NCBI GenBank assembly: GCA_963820185.1
Contig: CAWFYV010000002.1
Location: 496,001 to 560,000, forward strand
Source: Aquilonibacter sp963820185
GTDB lineage: Bacteria > Vulcanimicrobiota > Vulcanimicrobiia > Vulcanimicrobiales > Vulcanimicrobiaceae
DNA length: 64,000 nucleotides
Direction: 5' to 3'
Shown: in pieces, positions 16,054-24,608 of the stretch
Numbering within the stretch: the first letter of the stretch is position 1
How the letters are laid out: each line of letters starts with the position of its first letter
Position numbers and translations under genes: made by a program
Notes under the pieces: generated by a model
Told to the model about the DNA's origin: nothing
Databases searched by the model: none
The model's input: the letters and a program-made list of their open reading frames with translations, nothing else

Positions 16054-17460
16054 TCAACGATCCGCACACGCATAGCAGAGGTTGAAACTTTTGTTGACGA
16101 GCGGGAAGTCCGGCACGATGTTTCCTTCCATTGCGTGCGCGACCAGCGGCCAGTTGCGATACGACGCTGAGATCACGTGGAGCCGCTCGATACGCCGCTG
16201 GGGCGTTATGTGGACGGCGATCGTCTCCGCGCCACGTGGGCCTTCGACCGTGGCAATCGTTCTACCGGCGCCCAAGTCGAGCCGCAAAACGGGTGGCAGC
16301 GCTTCTTCTCCCAGCTGCGACAGTGCTTCGCGTATCAAACGAAAGGACTCGATTAGCTCGTCGCGCTTAACGCGGCAACGCGCAAACGCATCTCCAGCCG
16401 ACGCCCACGCCGAACGAACCGCGATCCGCGCATAGGCGCCATAGGGCGCAAATGTCCGCACGTCGATCGTGCCGTGCGATGCACGGTGCGCGGGGCCGAC
16501 CCCGCCAAGTGCACGCACGGCCTCGTGCGATAGCAGCCCCGCACCATGCCAACGTGACACCAATGAGGCATTGCCGAAAAGGGCGCCCAAATATCGGTGG
16601 ACACGTTGCTCGAGCCGGGCGAGTGCCTCACGGATCACGCCTCGCTCGGATAACGCGCCCGGCGCAACGCCGCCGGGTACGATCGCGTCAAACAATAAGC
16701 GATGTCCACCGGCCACTTGACAAATACGCATGGTTTCTTCCTTGAGACCCATGCCGCGGGTGAAGCCGACGCCCCAGCCGGCGCCCGAAGCACTCGCTGC
16801 TAAATCCGCAAGATGATTGTAGATGCGTTCCAATTCGGCGAGGACGAGTCGCGCCAAGTCGTTTTCGGCACCCGCCTTTTCTCCGCTCAATGCTTCTAAA
16901 GCCAGAGCGTACGCGTAAGAGCGAGAGGCGCTGCAACCTCCGCAGATGCGCGCCACCTTCGGTGCGGCTTCAATCGCATCTAGCGCTTCCACTGCGTGCT
17001 CGATACCGCGGTGCGAATACCCCAACTGCGCATCGAGATAGACAACCGTTTCGCCACCCGAGCTGAAGGTGAAGCGGCCCGGCTCGATTACGCCCGCGTG
17101 AACGGGGCCCACAACGAAGTGCATCAGACCGGAACCCTGCGCCAGCACGGCGTGAGGCATCACCCCGTCCTGCACGCGCAACGGACGTGGATCGGGAAGA
17201 TCACCGAAACGGACCCCGCGTTCATCGGCCATCTCGCGTTCGTCCCATGCGAATGCGGGGCAATCCGACGAGATAGCACTGGCCACTTCGTCACGCCTAT
17301 GGTCACATGTCAACGCATACGGACCGGAACCTTCACGAAGAAATAGGTACCGCAATGCATCGGCACTTGCATATGCCCCCAACATGACGTTGCAAGCAAC
17401 CTCGGCAACGACACGCTGTTTGAAGTCTTGTGCCTGCCGCTTGGGCAACGTCGACGTCAT
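16054..17460 (-). CDS. hyfG: Hydrogenase-4-type large subunit, fused NuoC/NuoD-like (HyfG/HycE)
   Basis: About 468 residues from ATG 17460, which overlaps the hyfF stop (ATGA). The N-terminal ~100 residues are NuoC (30 kDa)-like and the rest is NuoD (49 kDa)/hydrogenase-large-subunit-like. The N-terminal nickel motif is present as RICGGC (Cys173/Cys176). The C terminus reads NLCYACADR and stops, so Cys462/Cys465 are kept. The usual Asp-Pro of DPCxxC is Asn-Leu, and there is no cleavable tail. Other landmarks are LGYSHRGIEH, LAELERIYNHL and GGVGPAHRASH. All four nickel-site cysteines favour a true catalytic site over a cysteine-less Ehr-type relative. Electron donor and activity are not shown. 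Confidence 0.88.
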   Translation of the reverse strand: MTSTLPKRQAQDFKQRVVAEVACNVMLGAYASADALRYLFLREGSGPYALTCDHRRDEVASAISSDCPAFAWDEREMADERGVRFGDLPDPRPLRVQDGVMPHAVLAQGSGLMHFVVGPVHAGVIEPGRFTFSSGGETVVYLDAQLGYSHRGIEHAVEALDAIEAAPKVARICGGCSASRSYAYALALEALSGEKAGAENDLARLVLAELERIYNHLADLAASASGAGWGVGFTRGMGLKEETMRICQVAGGHRLLFDAIVPGGVAPGALSERGVIREALARLEQRVHRYLGALFGNASLVSRWHGAGLLSHEAVRALGGVGPAHRASHGTIDVRTFAPYGAYARIAVRSAWASAGDAFARCRVKRDELIESFRLIREALSQLGEEALPPVLRLDLGAGRTIATVEGPRGAETIAVHITPQRRIERLHVISASYRNWPLVAHAMEGNIVPDFPLVNKSFNLCYACADR

Positions 17461-18860
17461 CGTCCTAGCCCCGTCCACGGCACGATGCCGAGCGCCAGGC
17501 AGCACGTTAGAGCAATGGCCACCGTTGCAACTGCAGCGCGCCGGTGCAACCGTGTAAATGAAACAACCAAACGCTCCTGCGAACTAATAGAGGCCTCTGC
17601 ACCGCCCTCGATATCGATTGTTGCGCGCGCCAGAGCTGCGAAAGCCAGCAACAAGCCCACGAGCGCCAGCGAGAGCGGAATCCAACGCCCCGCCGCGATG
17701 CCGGCAAACACGACCAATAGCTCGGTGACGAACAGCCCAAAGGGCGGCATACCCGCAAGGGCTGCAAGCGCCGCGAGCAGGAGGCGTCCCGGCGATCCAT
17801 CGTTCCAGAGCCCGTGAAGCCGCGCGATCTCGGTCGAACCTCGATCGCGCTGCACCATGCCGGCGGAAAAAAATGCGGACGATTTTGCAAAGGCGTGTAC
17901 CGTGAGATGAAACAGCGCCGCAAACCACCCGAGCGTCGTTCCGAAGCCCAACGCCAGCGCGACAATTCCGGCGTGCTCGATGGTCGAATACGCCAGCAAA
18001 CGCTTCAGGTCGCGTTGCACGAGCATCAGGGCTCCCGCTACTGCTATCGAGAGCGCGCCCATCCAGAGGAGCAACTGATCGGCGAAGCTGCCGACGCCGA
18101 GAACCGCCGCAATCGTGAGCGTCCGCGCGAGCGCGTACAGCGCGCATGACACCAGCACACCCGATAGCAATGCGCTGATCGGAGCAGGCGCCTTCGAGTG
18201 CGCATCGGGCAGCCACGCGTGGAGCGGCACAAGCCCCGCCTTGGTCGCGAATCCCACAATCATGAGCGCCACTGCCACGCGCGCAAGCGTAGAGGCATTC
18301 GCGCTACCGTGCGCTGCGATCGCTCCCCACGACAGCGCGCCCACGGGACCGATACCTTCGGCGATTGCAACATGCGCGAGCACAATCAAACCGAGGAGCG
18401 CGAAGGCAATGCCGACACTGCACAAGACCAGGTATTTCCAGGCAGCTTCAAGCGCCGCGGCTTCGCCGCTGTATCCGACCAAAAACGCTGTGGCGAGCGT
18501 TGTCAGCGCCACGCCGAGCCAGAGTAGTGCGAAGTTCGAGGCGAGTACGACGAGCAGCATCGAACTCCAGAACGCCCCGAGCATGACGAAGTACACCGGC
18601 TTACGCGACCAGATAGCGTAGCCTTTAGTCCAGTCGTCTGCCAAGACAGCTGAGGAGAACAGGGTCGCAAGGAGTCCCAGAACGGATACGAGACTTGCAA
18701 AAAGCATCGAGAGGCGATCGATCGAGCCAAACGTAGCAACCGGCAAGAGCGCCGCGACGAAGGCCAATACGATGCGAGCAAAGCGGCGCGCCGAGCGCTG
18801 CGGAATCAACCGTACGGCGATCGCAAATGCAAACGGCGCTGCAACAACGAATTCTATCAT
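17457..18860 (-). CDS. hyfF: Proton-translocating membrane subunit, HyfF/NuoN-like
   Basis: A 467-residue polytopic protein of the NADH dehydrogenase/Mrp antiporter family with about 13-14 membrane helices. The diagnostic segment is GLVPLHAWLPDAHSKAPAPISALLSG. Conserved charged residues lie in the following helices (QRDLKRLLAYSTIEHAGI, FHLTVHAFAKSSAFF), as in the proton channels of complex I and Hyf. It overlaps hyfE and hyfG by 4 bp each, so all are coupled in one transcript. Confidence 0.88.
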   Translation of the reverse strand: MIEFVVAAPFAFAIAVRLIPQRSARRFARIVLAFVAALLPVATFGSIDRLSMLFASLVSVLGLLATLFSSAVLADDWTKGYAIWSRKPVYFVMLGAFWSSMLLVVLASNFALLWLGVALTTLATAFLVGYSGEAAALEAAWKYLVLCSVGIAFALLGLIVLAHVAIAEGIGPVGALSWGAIAAHGSANASTLARVAVALMIVGFATKAGLVPLHAWLPDAHSKAPAPISALLSGVLVSCALYALARTLTIAAVLGVGSFADQLLLWMGALSIAVAGALMLVQRDLKRLLAYSTIEHAGIVALALGFGTTLGWFAALFHLTVHAFAKSSAFFSAGMVQRDRGSTEIARLHGLWNDGSPGRLLLAALAALAGMPPFGLFVTELLVVFAGIAAGRWIPLSLALVGLLLAFAALARATIDIEGGAEASISSQERLVVSFTRLHRRAAVATVAIALTCCLALGIVPWTGLGR

Positions 18861-19465
18861 CCTCGTAATCTTCGCAAGGAGTCCACGTCGAGCAGTGGAT
18901 TATGCGCGAAATACGCGCGCAACAGTGCTAGTCCGATAAACGTCGCGACGAGTGCATCGAAGGCGGCGCCGAGCTCGACCGATTCCGGTAGCGTCGGCGC
19001 GAGCGCTGCGCCGATTAAAGCCGCACCTGCCCCCAAGACCAACAAGCCTGCCACGTGCGCGAGCAGATTCCGGTGTACGATCAAGATACCGACCCCGCAC
19101 AAGACGACGAACCCCAAGACATCGCGCAACGGAGTGGTTGATGGAACGAAATTGGCTGCGGCGCGCGAGACGAGCGCAAAAACCAGCACTAGGAGCAGCC
19201 GTAGCGGAGCGCTGAGCGAAGGACGCAAGTCGTTGGCCTCGGGATTCGCGCGCACGAATGCCAGGATCCCCAGCGGTGCGACGACGACTTTGAGTAACGT
19301 GGCAATCGCGAAGAGCGCGATTGAAACCGGTGAGGTCAGGGCCGAAGCGGCCACGAAGATACAGACCGTTACTGCCAGAACGACGTACGCCATCAGCAAG
19401 TGTAGCGTGCGCGTGCTCAAGAACAGTGCGCCTCCCGCGAGCAAGAACACCAAATAGATCGTCAC
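18857..19465 (-). CDS. hyfE: Small membrane subunit, HyfE-like
   Basis: 202 residues with about six hydrophobic helices and few charged residues. It contains THLLMAYVVL- and LFAIATLLKVVVAPLGI-type NuoK-like segments and a cytoplasmic loop (VRANPEANDLRPSLSAP). HyfE-family subunits join the proton-pumping units to the NuoH-like arm. The assignment depends on topology, size and position (between hyfC and hyfF, 4-bp overlaps on both sides) more than on strong motifs. Confidence 0.8.
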   Translation of the reverse strand: MTIYLVFLLAGGALFLSTRTLHLLMAYVVLAVTVCIFVAASALTSPVSIALFAIATLLKVVVAPLGILAFVRANPEANDLRPSLSAPLRLLLVLVFALVSRAAANFVPSTTPLRDVLGFVVLCGVGILIVHRNLLAHVAGLLVLGAGAALIGAALAPTLPESVELGAAFDALVATFIGLALLRAYFAHNPLLDVDSLRRLRG

Positions 19466-20328
19466 GTAATTATTCCGAAGAGTCGTAGGACGACGCTCGT
19501 TGTCGCGAAGACAAGCGCGGTCGAGAGCAGCTGCGGAACTTCAAATAAGCGCAGCTTTGCAAACAGTGTTTCTACCACACTGATAGCCACGGCGAGCACG
19601 ACGACGTAACCCAAAATTGCCCACAGGTTCCCGCCGGGTAAGAGCATTGCGCCCAAGAGCAGGAAGCTCAATTGGCGTATCTGCGCAGCCGCCTGCAAGA
19701 AGGCTAGGTGCCACCCGGAGTACTCGAGCGACAGACCCTCATGAATCATCGTCAATTCGTAGTGCGTTTCCTGATTGTCGATCGGGACACGGGCGGTCTC
19801 CGCCAGCATCACCAGAAAAAAGGCTGCGAACGCCAACATCGCCACCGGCCCGGTCGGCAATGCCAGGAGTGACGAAAGCTGCGTTCCTTTTCCAAGTGCC
19901 GCTGCGCCGAGGAGCGATGCGAGAAGCACCGGCTCGATCAGACTCGCGAACGTCATCTCCCGGCTCGAAGCCATCCCGGCGAAGGCGCTGCGGCTATCGA
20001 GCGCGGCCAAACCAAGAGCGAACCGGCTTATCGAGAGAAGAAAGACGAGTCCGATAATGTCGCCTAGCGGCCATAATGCGCCACTGAGAGGCAACGCCGC
20101 TGCCAACGTCAGCGCCGTGCCGATTGCGATTCCCGGCGCGCAAAACGTGATCACCGAAGCCCCCTCCGGAAGTACTGCTTCTTTGTTCCACAATTTTGCA
20201 AGGTCCCGATACGGCTGCACGATCGACGGGCCGGGCCGGCCGGCGAATCGGGCGCGAAGCATCTTCATCGAGCCGTGAACGAGCGGCGCAAGTCCAACAA
20301 TCAGAAGAAGCTGAAGGGCAGTATTCAT
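19462..20328 (-). CDS. hyfC: NuoH-like membrane subunit, HyfC/HycD
   Basis: A 288-residue protein with about eight helices. The NuoH-family signatures RFAGRPGPSIVQPYRDLAKLW near the N terminus and LAETARVPIDNQETHYELTMIHEG are clear; the latter carries the acidic residues that link the hydrophilic arm to the proton channels. It anchors the hydrogenase module in the membrane. It overlaps hyfB and hyfE by 4 bp. Confidence 0.9.
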   Translation of the reverse strand: MNTALQLLLIVGLAPLVHGSMKMLRARFAGRPGPSIVQPYRDLAKLWNKEAVLPEGASVITFCAPGIAIGTALTLAAALPLSGALWPLGDIIGLVFLLSISRFALGLAALDSRSAFAGMASSREMTFASLIEPVLLASLLGAAALGKGTQLSSLLALPTGPVAMLAFAAFFLVMLAETARVPIDNQETHYELTMIHEGLSLEYSGWHLAFLQAAAQIRQLSFLLLGAMLLPGGNLWAILGYVVVLAVAISVVETLFAKLRLFEVPQLLSTALVFATTSVVLRLFGIIT

Positions 20329-22193
20329 CGATTTGCAAGCGTGACGACGACGAAGACCGCGACAAGCGCATACGCGAGATATAAGCGAAGGCTGCCGCTT
20401 TGCAACAGGCGCGACCGACGAGCTAATTGAAGCATGATCGCCGCGAAACGGCGTGCCAGGTCATCGATGACGTCACGGCTTTCAGTCCGGTACACAATCC
20501 GTTGCGGAAACCACTGTGACGCTCCGGCCTCGATGATTCGACGCCGTTCGGGGAAGAGCACGAAGCTGAATATCGTGCGCAACGGTTTAGAAAACGCCGT
20601 TGCCGTGTATTGAGACGAGGGCGCGACCGGTGAGCCGCAGGTCCACGTGGGCACGGGCCGCACGGCGCGATACCGTCCAAGCGCGAGAACGACAAGCGCG
20701 CCCGCCAGCGGCAGGAGCGCAAGAGTGATTGGCAGCACGGGCAGCGCCGGCAAAGCGAGCGGCGCCGTACCGAGCATCACCGTCGCAATACGCGCGAGCG
20801 GAACGACGACGAGCAAGGGTGCGATCCCAAAAAGTGCGCAGAGCGCGGCGAGCATTGCGAGCGCGAGTGTCGATGCATCGAAACGTTCCGGCGTCGCTAC
20901 GCGCATGAGCGGTCTGCGAGGCCGCCCCAAGAACGCCACGCCGAAGACTTTCACAAAGCACGCTGCCGCAAGACCTCCGGTCAAGCCCAAACCGAGCACC
21001 GCCGCCAGCAGCACGAGAGCGAAAGGTGGAGCCACCTTCGTCCACCCGGCGATAAGGCTTTGAAACGTCATCCATTCCGATGCGAAGCCGTTGAGCGGCG
21101 GCAGCCCCACAATTGCGACGCACCCGACGAGAAAAAACGGCCCGGTCCAAACCAAGTGCGACCAGAGCCCGCCAAGCCGCTCGAGGTCGACGGTGCCTTC
21201 GGTTTCAGCGACAATGCCGGCGCCCAAAAACAACAGCGCTTTGAACAGTCCGTGATTGATTGCATGAAAAAATGCCGCGCTCAGGGCCAACGCAGCGAGG
21301 GCGGCGCTTCCGGTCGATCGCGCCAGGAGCGCAAGACCGAGCCCAATAGCAATGATGCCGACGTTCTCGACGGAGTGGTAGGCCAGCAAACGTTTGAGAT
21401 CATGATCGACGAGCGCATAGAGAACGCCGCCGATCGCGCTGAGCGTTCCGACGATCATGAGCGTTACGCCCCACGAGGGTGGTGCGGGAGCCGCCAGTTC
21501 GAACGTGACGAGGCAAAGACCGTAGAGCGCGACCTTCAGCATCGCGCCCGAGAGCATTGCGGAGGCACTTGGCGGCGCCACCGGATGCGCGCGCGGAAGC
21601 CAGAAATGCAGAGGCAGCAATCCCGCCTTCGAACCAAAGCCGAGGAGAGCCAGGACGAAGATAAGGCTTCGCGTGTGCGCCGGCAGCGTTGCCGCGGAAC
21701 CTGCAATGACCGCGAGCGACGGCTGCCCCGCGTGTGCTGCCAGCAGCAGCAGCGCAACCAGAATGCAGAGCGCACCACTTTGTGCGACAACGAGATAGAC
21801 CCAGGTCGCGCGCCGGACAGAGCGCTTCTTGTGATGCGCGGCGACGAGAAACGCGGACACGAGCGACATCGTTTCCCAAGCCAGAAAGAACGACGCAACG
21901 CTGCTCGCGATGAGGACGAGCAGCATCGCGGCCATAAAGCCTGCGATCAACGCGGCATCGATGGGGCGATCGCGGCGCAAGCCCCACGTCCCTACGGCGG
22001 CGCCAAGCATTGCGAGCAACGCAAGAAATGGTGAAGCAAGCGGAGTCAGCGCAAAATCCAATTGCAAGGCGGGAACGATCGCGGGGATGCTCCCAAGTAC
22101 GACCGACCCGCGGGTTGCTGCAATAAAGGCAAAGGTGGCTGCGACGACGGTGAGTGCAAACGTCGAACCAACACCCAGCAATCGGAGCCTCAC
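20325..22193 (-). CDS. hyfB: Proton-translocating membrane subunit, HyfB/NuoL-like
   Basis: A 622-residue polytopic antiporter-like subunit with about 14-16 helices. The family core is LLPLHFWLPRAHPVAPPSASAMLSGAML, followed by LVDHDLKRLLAYHSVENVGI and FHAINHGLFKALLFLGAG, which hold the His and Lys residues of the proton path. The C-terminal ~100 residues end with two further helices. It directly follows the arsR regulator with a 4-bp overlap (22190-22193) and is the largest subunit of the complex. Confidence 0.9.
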   Translation of the reverse strand: MRLRLLGVGSTFALTVVAATFAFIAATRGSVVLGSIPAIVPALQLDFALTPLASPFLALLAMLGAAVGTWGLRRDRPIDAALIAGFMAAMLLVLIASSVASFFLAWETMSLVSAFLVAAHHKKRSVRRATWVYLVVAQSGALCILVALLLLAAHAGQPSLAVIAGSAATLPAHTRSLIFVLALLGFGSKAGLLPLHFWLPRAHPVAPPSASAMLSGAMLKVALYGLCLVTFELAAPAPPSWGVTLMIVGTLSAIGGVLYALVDHDLKRLLAYHSVENVGIIAIGLGLALLARSTGSAALAALALSAAFFHAINHGLFKALLFLGAGIVAETEGTVDLERLGGLWSHLVWTGPFFLVGCVAIVGLPPLNGFASEWMTFQSLIAGWTKVAPPFALVLLAAVLGLGLTGGLAAACFVKVFGVAFLGRPRRPLMRVATPERFDASTLALAMLAALCALFGIAPLLVVVPLARIATVMLGTAPLALPALPVLPITLALLPLAGALVVLALGRYRAVRPVPTWTCGSPVAPSSQYTATAFSKPLRTIFSFVLFPERRRIIEAGASQWFPQRIVYRTESRDVIDDLARRFAAIMLQLARRSRLLQSGSLRLYLAYALVAVFVVVTLANR

Positions 22194-22519
22194 GCCTTCC
22201 CACTCTCTTTGGCAAGTTCTTCGAGGGTGATACGAATTGAGACGAGTTGATTGTCGAAGATCGTGCGAGCCGAGTCGAGCAGCGAGAAAATGGCTGCGTC
22301 GCTGATCTGATAACGAACCGTCGTACCGTCACGCTGGGCCTGTACGAAGTTGCGCGCCCGGAGGACGGCCAGTTGCTGCGATACGGTCGACTGCTCGACG
22401 CCGAGCCGGTCCTTCAGGTCGCTGACGCTGATCGGGCCTCCGCGTAGCTGGTCGAGGATCTGTATGCGAAGGGGATGCGCGAGAACCTTAAAGAACTCGG
22501 CCTTGAAGACATATTGCAC
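22190..22519 (-). CDS. ArsR-family winged-helix regulator heading the hydrogenase operon
   Basis: A 109-residue ArsR/SmtB-type helix-turn-helix protein. The DNA-reading region is ISVSDLKDRLGVEQSTVSQQLAVLRARNFV (residues ~30-59), followed by the beta-wing QRDGTTVRYQISD. It has no cysteine at all, so it cannot use the thiol metal or redox sites of classic ArsR members; the ligand or signal is unknown. Its stop overlaps hyfB by 4 bp and an AT-rich palindrome lies 2 bp before its GTG start, consistent with autoregulation of the whole hyf operon. A homologous arrangement is Rv0081 of M. tuberculosis (established from memory, not checked). Confidence 0.9.
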   Translation of the reverse strand: MQYVFKAEFFKVLAHPLRIQILDQLRGGPISVSDLKDRLGVEQSTVSQQLAVLRARNFVQAQRDGTTVRYQISDAAIFSLLDSARTIFDNQLVSIRITLEELAKESGKA

Positions 22520-22521
22520 TA

Positions 22522-22535
22522 TTTGAATATTTAAA
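22522..22535. promoter_or_regulatory. Candidate ArsR operator
   Basis: TTTGAATATTTAAA is a 14-bp inverted repeat with one mismatched pair. It sits in an AT-rich patch of about 25 bp that stands out in this GC-rich DNA, and lies 2 bp upstream of the arsR start codon. ArsR/SmtB operators are typically AT-rich imperfect palindromes overlapping the promoter. The role is inferred from position only. Confidence 0.45.
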
Positions 22536-22557
22536 CATTACAGAGGTCCGCCCCTCC

Positions 22558-23673
22558 TCAACGCGTGCTGCGGGCAAAGCGCACGCTTGCCAGCACGAAA
22601 ATGATGATGCCGTAGGCCAGCATCGGAACGATGTACGGCCAAAGCTGCGCGACGCCCGCCCCACGAATGATGATGCCGCGCAGAATCTCGATGTAGTACG
22701 TCAGCGGAATGACGTAGCCGAAGATCTGCATCGGTTCGGGCATGAGCGAGCGCTCGAAGACCGCGCCGCTCACCAGCACCGAGGGCAAGAGAATGAAGAT
22801 CGCCATCAGCTGCGCTTGGATCTGGGTTTGCGCGACCGTCGAGATGAAGAGCCCGAGGCCGAGTGAGACCAGCAAGAAGCTCAGTGACAGCACGCACAGC
22901 AACAAGACGTTGCCCGCGATTGGGACGCTAAAGACGAAGTACATCCCGAGCAAGACGACCGCGAACTGCGCCGCCGCCACGAGCACGTAGGGAATCAACT
23001 TCCCGAGCATCAGGCCGGCGATGCCGATCGGCGTCACCAGAAGTTGGTCGAGCGTGCCGCGCTCGCGCTCACCCACGATCGCAAGTGCGGTGAGCATGAT
23101 CGTGATGTTCTGCATCACGAGCCCAATGAGGCCGGGCACAAAGAAGTTCGCGCTGCGCATCGCCGGATTAAAGAGCACGACCGGACGCACTTCGAACGGT
23201 GTCGCGGTCTGCGGGCTGAAGTTACGCAGCGGAATGCCGCTCAGTGCAACCGCCGAGCCGTACGCAACCTGTGCAATCGCCGAATCCGAACCGTCAACGA
23301 ATGCGCCGATCGCCGGCGTGCGACCGGCCTCGAGATCGGCGGTGAAGTTTTGCGGAATATCGAACGCGGCGCGCACTTTGCCCGAGACGATCGCACCGAT
23401 CAACCCTTGGCGGCTCGAGACTTCGGTCACGACGTCGAACGTGCGCGACCCGTTCAGGCTGTCGATAAAGGCTTGCGCTGCGGGTCCACGATCTTCACGA
23501 TACACGGCCGCCGGCACGTGCTCGACCGTCGTGTTGATCGCGTACCCGAGCAGCAGCATCTGCACGAGCGGCACGCCGATTGCAAGTGCAAGCGTCACCG
23601 GACTGCGTAGAATCTGGCGTAGCTCTTTGTACACCACCGCACTCATGCCCGAGAAATCGAAGAGCTCGTTCAC
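22558..23673 (-). CDS. ABC-2-type transporter permease (YbhS/YhhJ-like)
   Basis: A 371-residue membrane protein with an N-terminal helix (RSPVTLALAIGVPLVQMLLLGYAI). A large extracytoplasmic domain (~50-180) is followed by five C-terminal helices. The ABC-2 signature is around GERERGTLDQLLVTPI and VLPSVLVSGAVFERSLMPEPMQ. Such permeases export drugs or hydrophobic compounds together with the ATPase and membrane-fusion protein encoded just upstream. A second permease half (YbhR) is not present, so it may work as a homodimer. It overlaps the ATPase gene by 4 bp and is followed 38 bp later by arsR. Confidence 0.88.
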   Translation of the reverse strand: MNELFDFSGMSAVVYKELRQILRSPVTLALAIGVPLVQMLLLGYAINTTVEHVPAAVYREDRGPAAQAFIDSLNGSRTFDVVTEVSSRQGLIGAIVSGKVRAAFDIPQNFTADLEAGRTPAIGAFVDGSDSAIAQVAYGSAVALSGIPLRNFSPQTATPFEVRPVVLFNPAMRSANFFVPGLIGLVMQNITIMLTALAIVGERERGTLDQLLVTPIGIAGLMLGKLIPYVLVAAAQFAVVLLGMYFVFSVPIAGNVLLLCVLSLSFLLVSLGLGLFISTVAQTQIQAQLMAIFILLPSVLVSGAVFERSLMPEPMQIFGYVIPLTYYIEILRGIIIRGAGVAQLWPYIVPMLAYGIIIFVLASVRFARSTR

Positions 23674-24608
23674 GCGGCGGCATCCGTTTTGCGGGTCAAT
23701 GCGACGAACGCATCCTCGAGCGACGGACGAATCGGTTCGACGCGCGACGCGTCGACCCCGACGGCTTGCGCGAGCTGCGCCGCGGTCATGCTGCGATCGA
23801 CGACGACGTGTATGTCGCGCCCGAAAATCGTTGCGTCGCGCACACTCGGCACGTCATGCACGCGCCGAAACGTCACCATCACGTCGTCAGTTGCAATCGC
23901 ATAGCGTACGGTTCCCGGCGGCGTTACATCGGGCAGTGACGCGATCTCATCGGGCGAACCGCTCGCCAAGATACGTCCTTGATAGATGTAGGCGAGCGAC
24001 GAGCAGCGCTCGGCTTCGTCCATATAGTGCGTGGTGACGAAAAATGTCTTGCCTTCGGACGTCAACTGGAAAAGCAGATCCCACAGATCGCGCCGCGCCA
24101 CCGGATCGATGCCGGCCGTCGGCTCGTCGAGAAAGACGACCGCCGGGTCGTGCAGCAGCGCGCAGGCAAGCGCGAGGCGTCGTTGCCAGCCGCCGGAGAG
24201 GGTCGCGGCGAGATAGTGCATGTACTCGCCGATGCCGACGATCTCGACGACCCGCCGCTTTTGCGATTCTCGCGCAACAGCGTTCAAGCCATACGCACGT
24301 GCGTAGAACTCGAGGTTCTCGTCGACCGTCAAATCCCCATACATCGAAAAGCCCTGCGCCATATAGCCGATGGCACGCCGAACTCGATTCGATTGGCGTT
24401 CGACGTCGAAGCCCGCGACGCGCGCATCGCCGGCCGTTGGGCGAACCAGCCCGCACAACATTTTGATCGTCGTCGTTTTGCCGCTGCCGTTGGGACCGAG
24501 ATAGCCGAAGATGCTGCCCGCCGCGACGGAAAAACTGACATGATCGACGGCGGTGCGCTCCCCGTATACTTTCGTCAGTCCATTGAGCACGATCGCCCCG
24601 TCGCTCAT
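23670..24608 (-). CDS. ABC transporter ATP-binding protein
   Basis: 312 residues. Walker A is GPNGSGKTTT (about 38-47), the signature is LSGGWQRRLALACALL, and Walker B with its catalytic Glu is VVFLDEPTAGID. The switch His lies in FVTTHYMDEAE. The C-terminal ~90 residues form an accessory domain common in CcmA/YbhF-type exporters. It is the middle gene of an MFP-ATPase-permease operon with 4-bp overlaps on both sides. The substrate is unknown; multidrug export is the usual role. Confidence 0.93.
   Translation of the reverse strand: MSDGAIVLNGLTKVYGERTAVDHVSFSVAAGSIFGYLGPNGSGKTTTIKMLCGLVRPTAGDARVAGFDVERQSNRVRRAIGYMAQGFSMYGDLTVDENLEFYARAYGLNAVARESQKRRVVEIVGIGEYMHYLAATLSGGWQRRLALACALLHDPAVVFLDEPTAGIDPVARRDLWDLLFQLTSEGKTFFVTTHYMDEAERCSSLAYIYQGRILASGSPDEIASLPDVTPPGTVRYAIATDDVMVTFRRVHDVPSVRDATIFGRDIHVVVDRSMTAAQLAQAVGVDASRVEPIRPSLEDAFVALTRKTDAAA

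Noticed and set aside
21060..22034. A 324-codon open frame opposite hyfB, very rich in charged residues
   Set aside because: Its composition is the mirror of a hydrophobic membrane protein. No domain, RBS or neighbour logic supports it.
15640..22193. Reading the membrane operon as respiratory complex I (nuo)
   Set aside because: It lacks nuoE-F-G-I-J-K-M-A, and its fused NuoC/D-like subunit keeps hydrogenase-type CxxC pairs, so a group 4 hydrogenase-like complex fits better.
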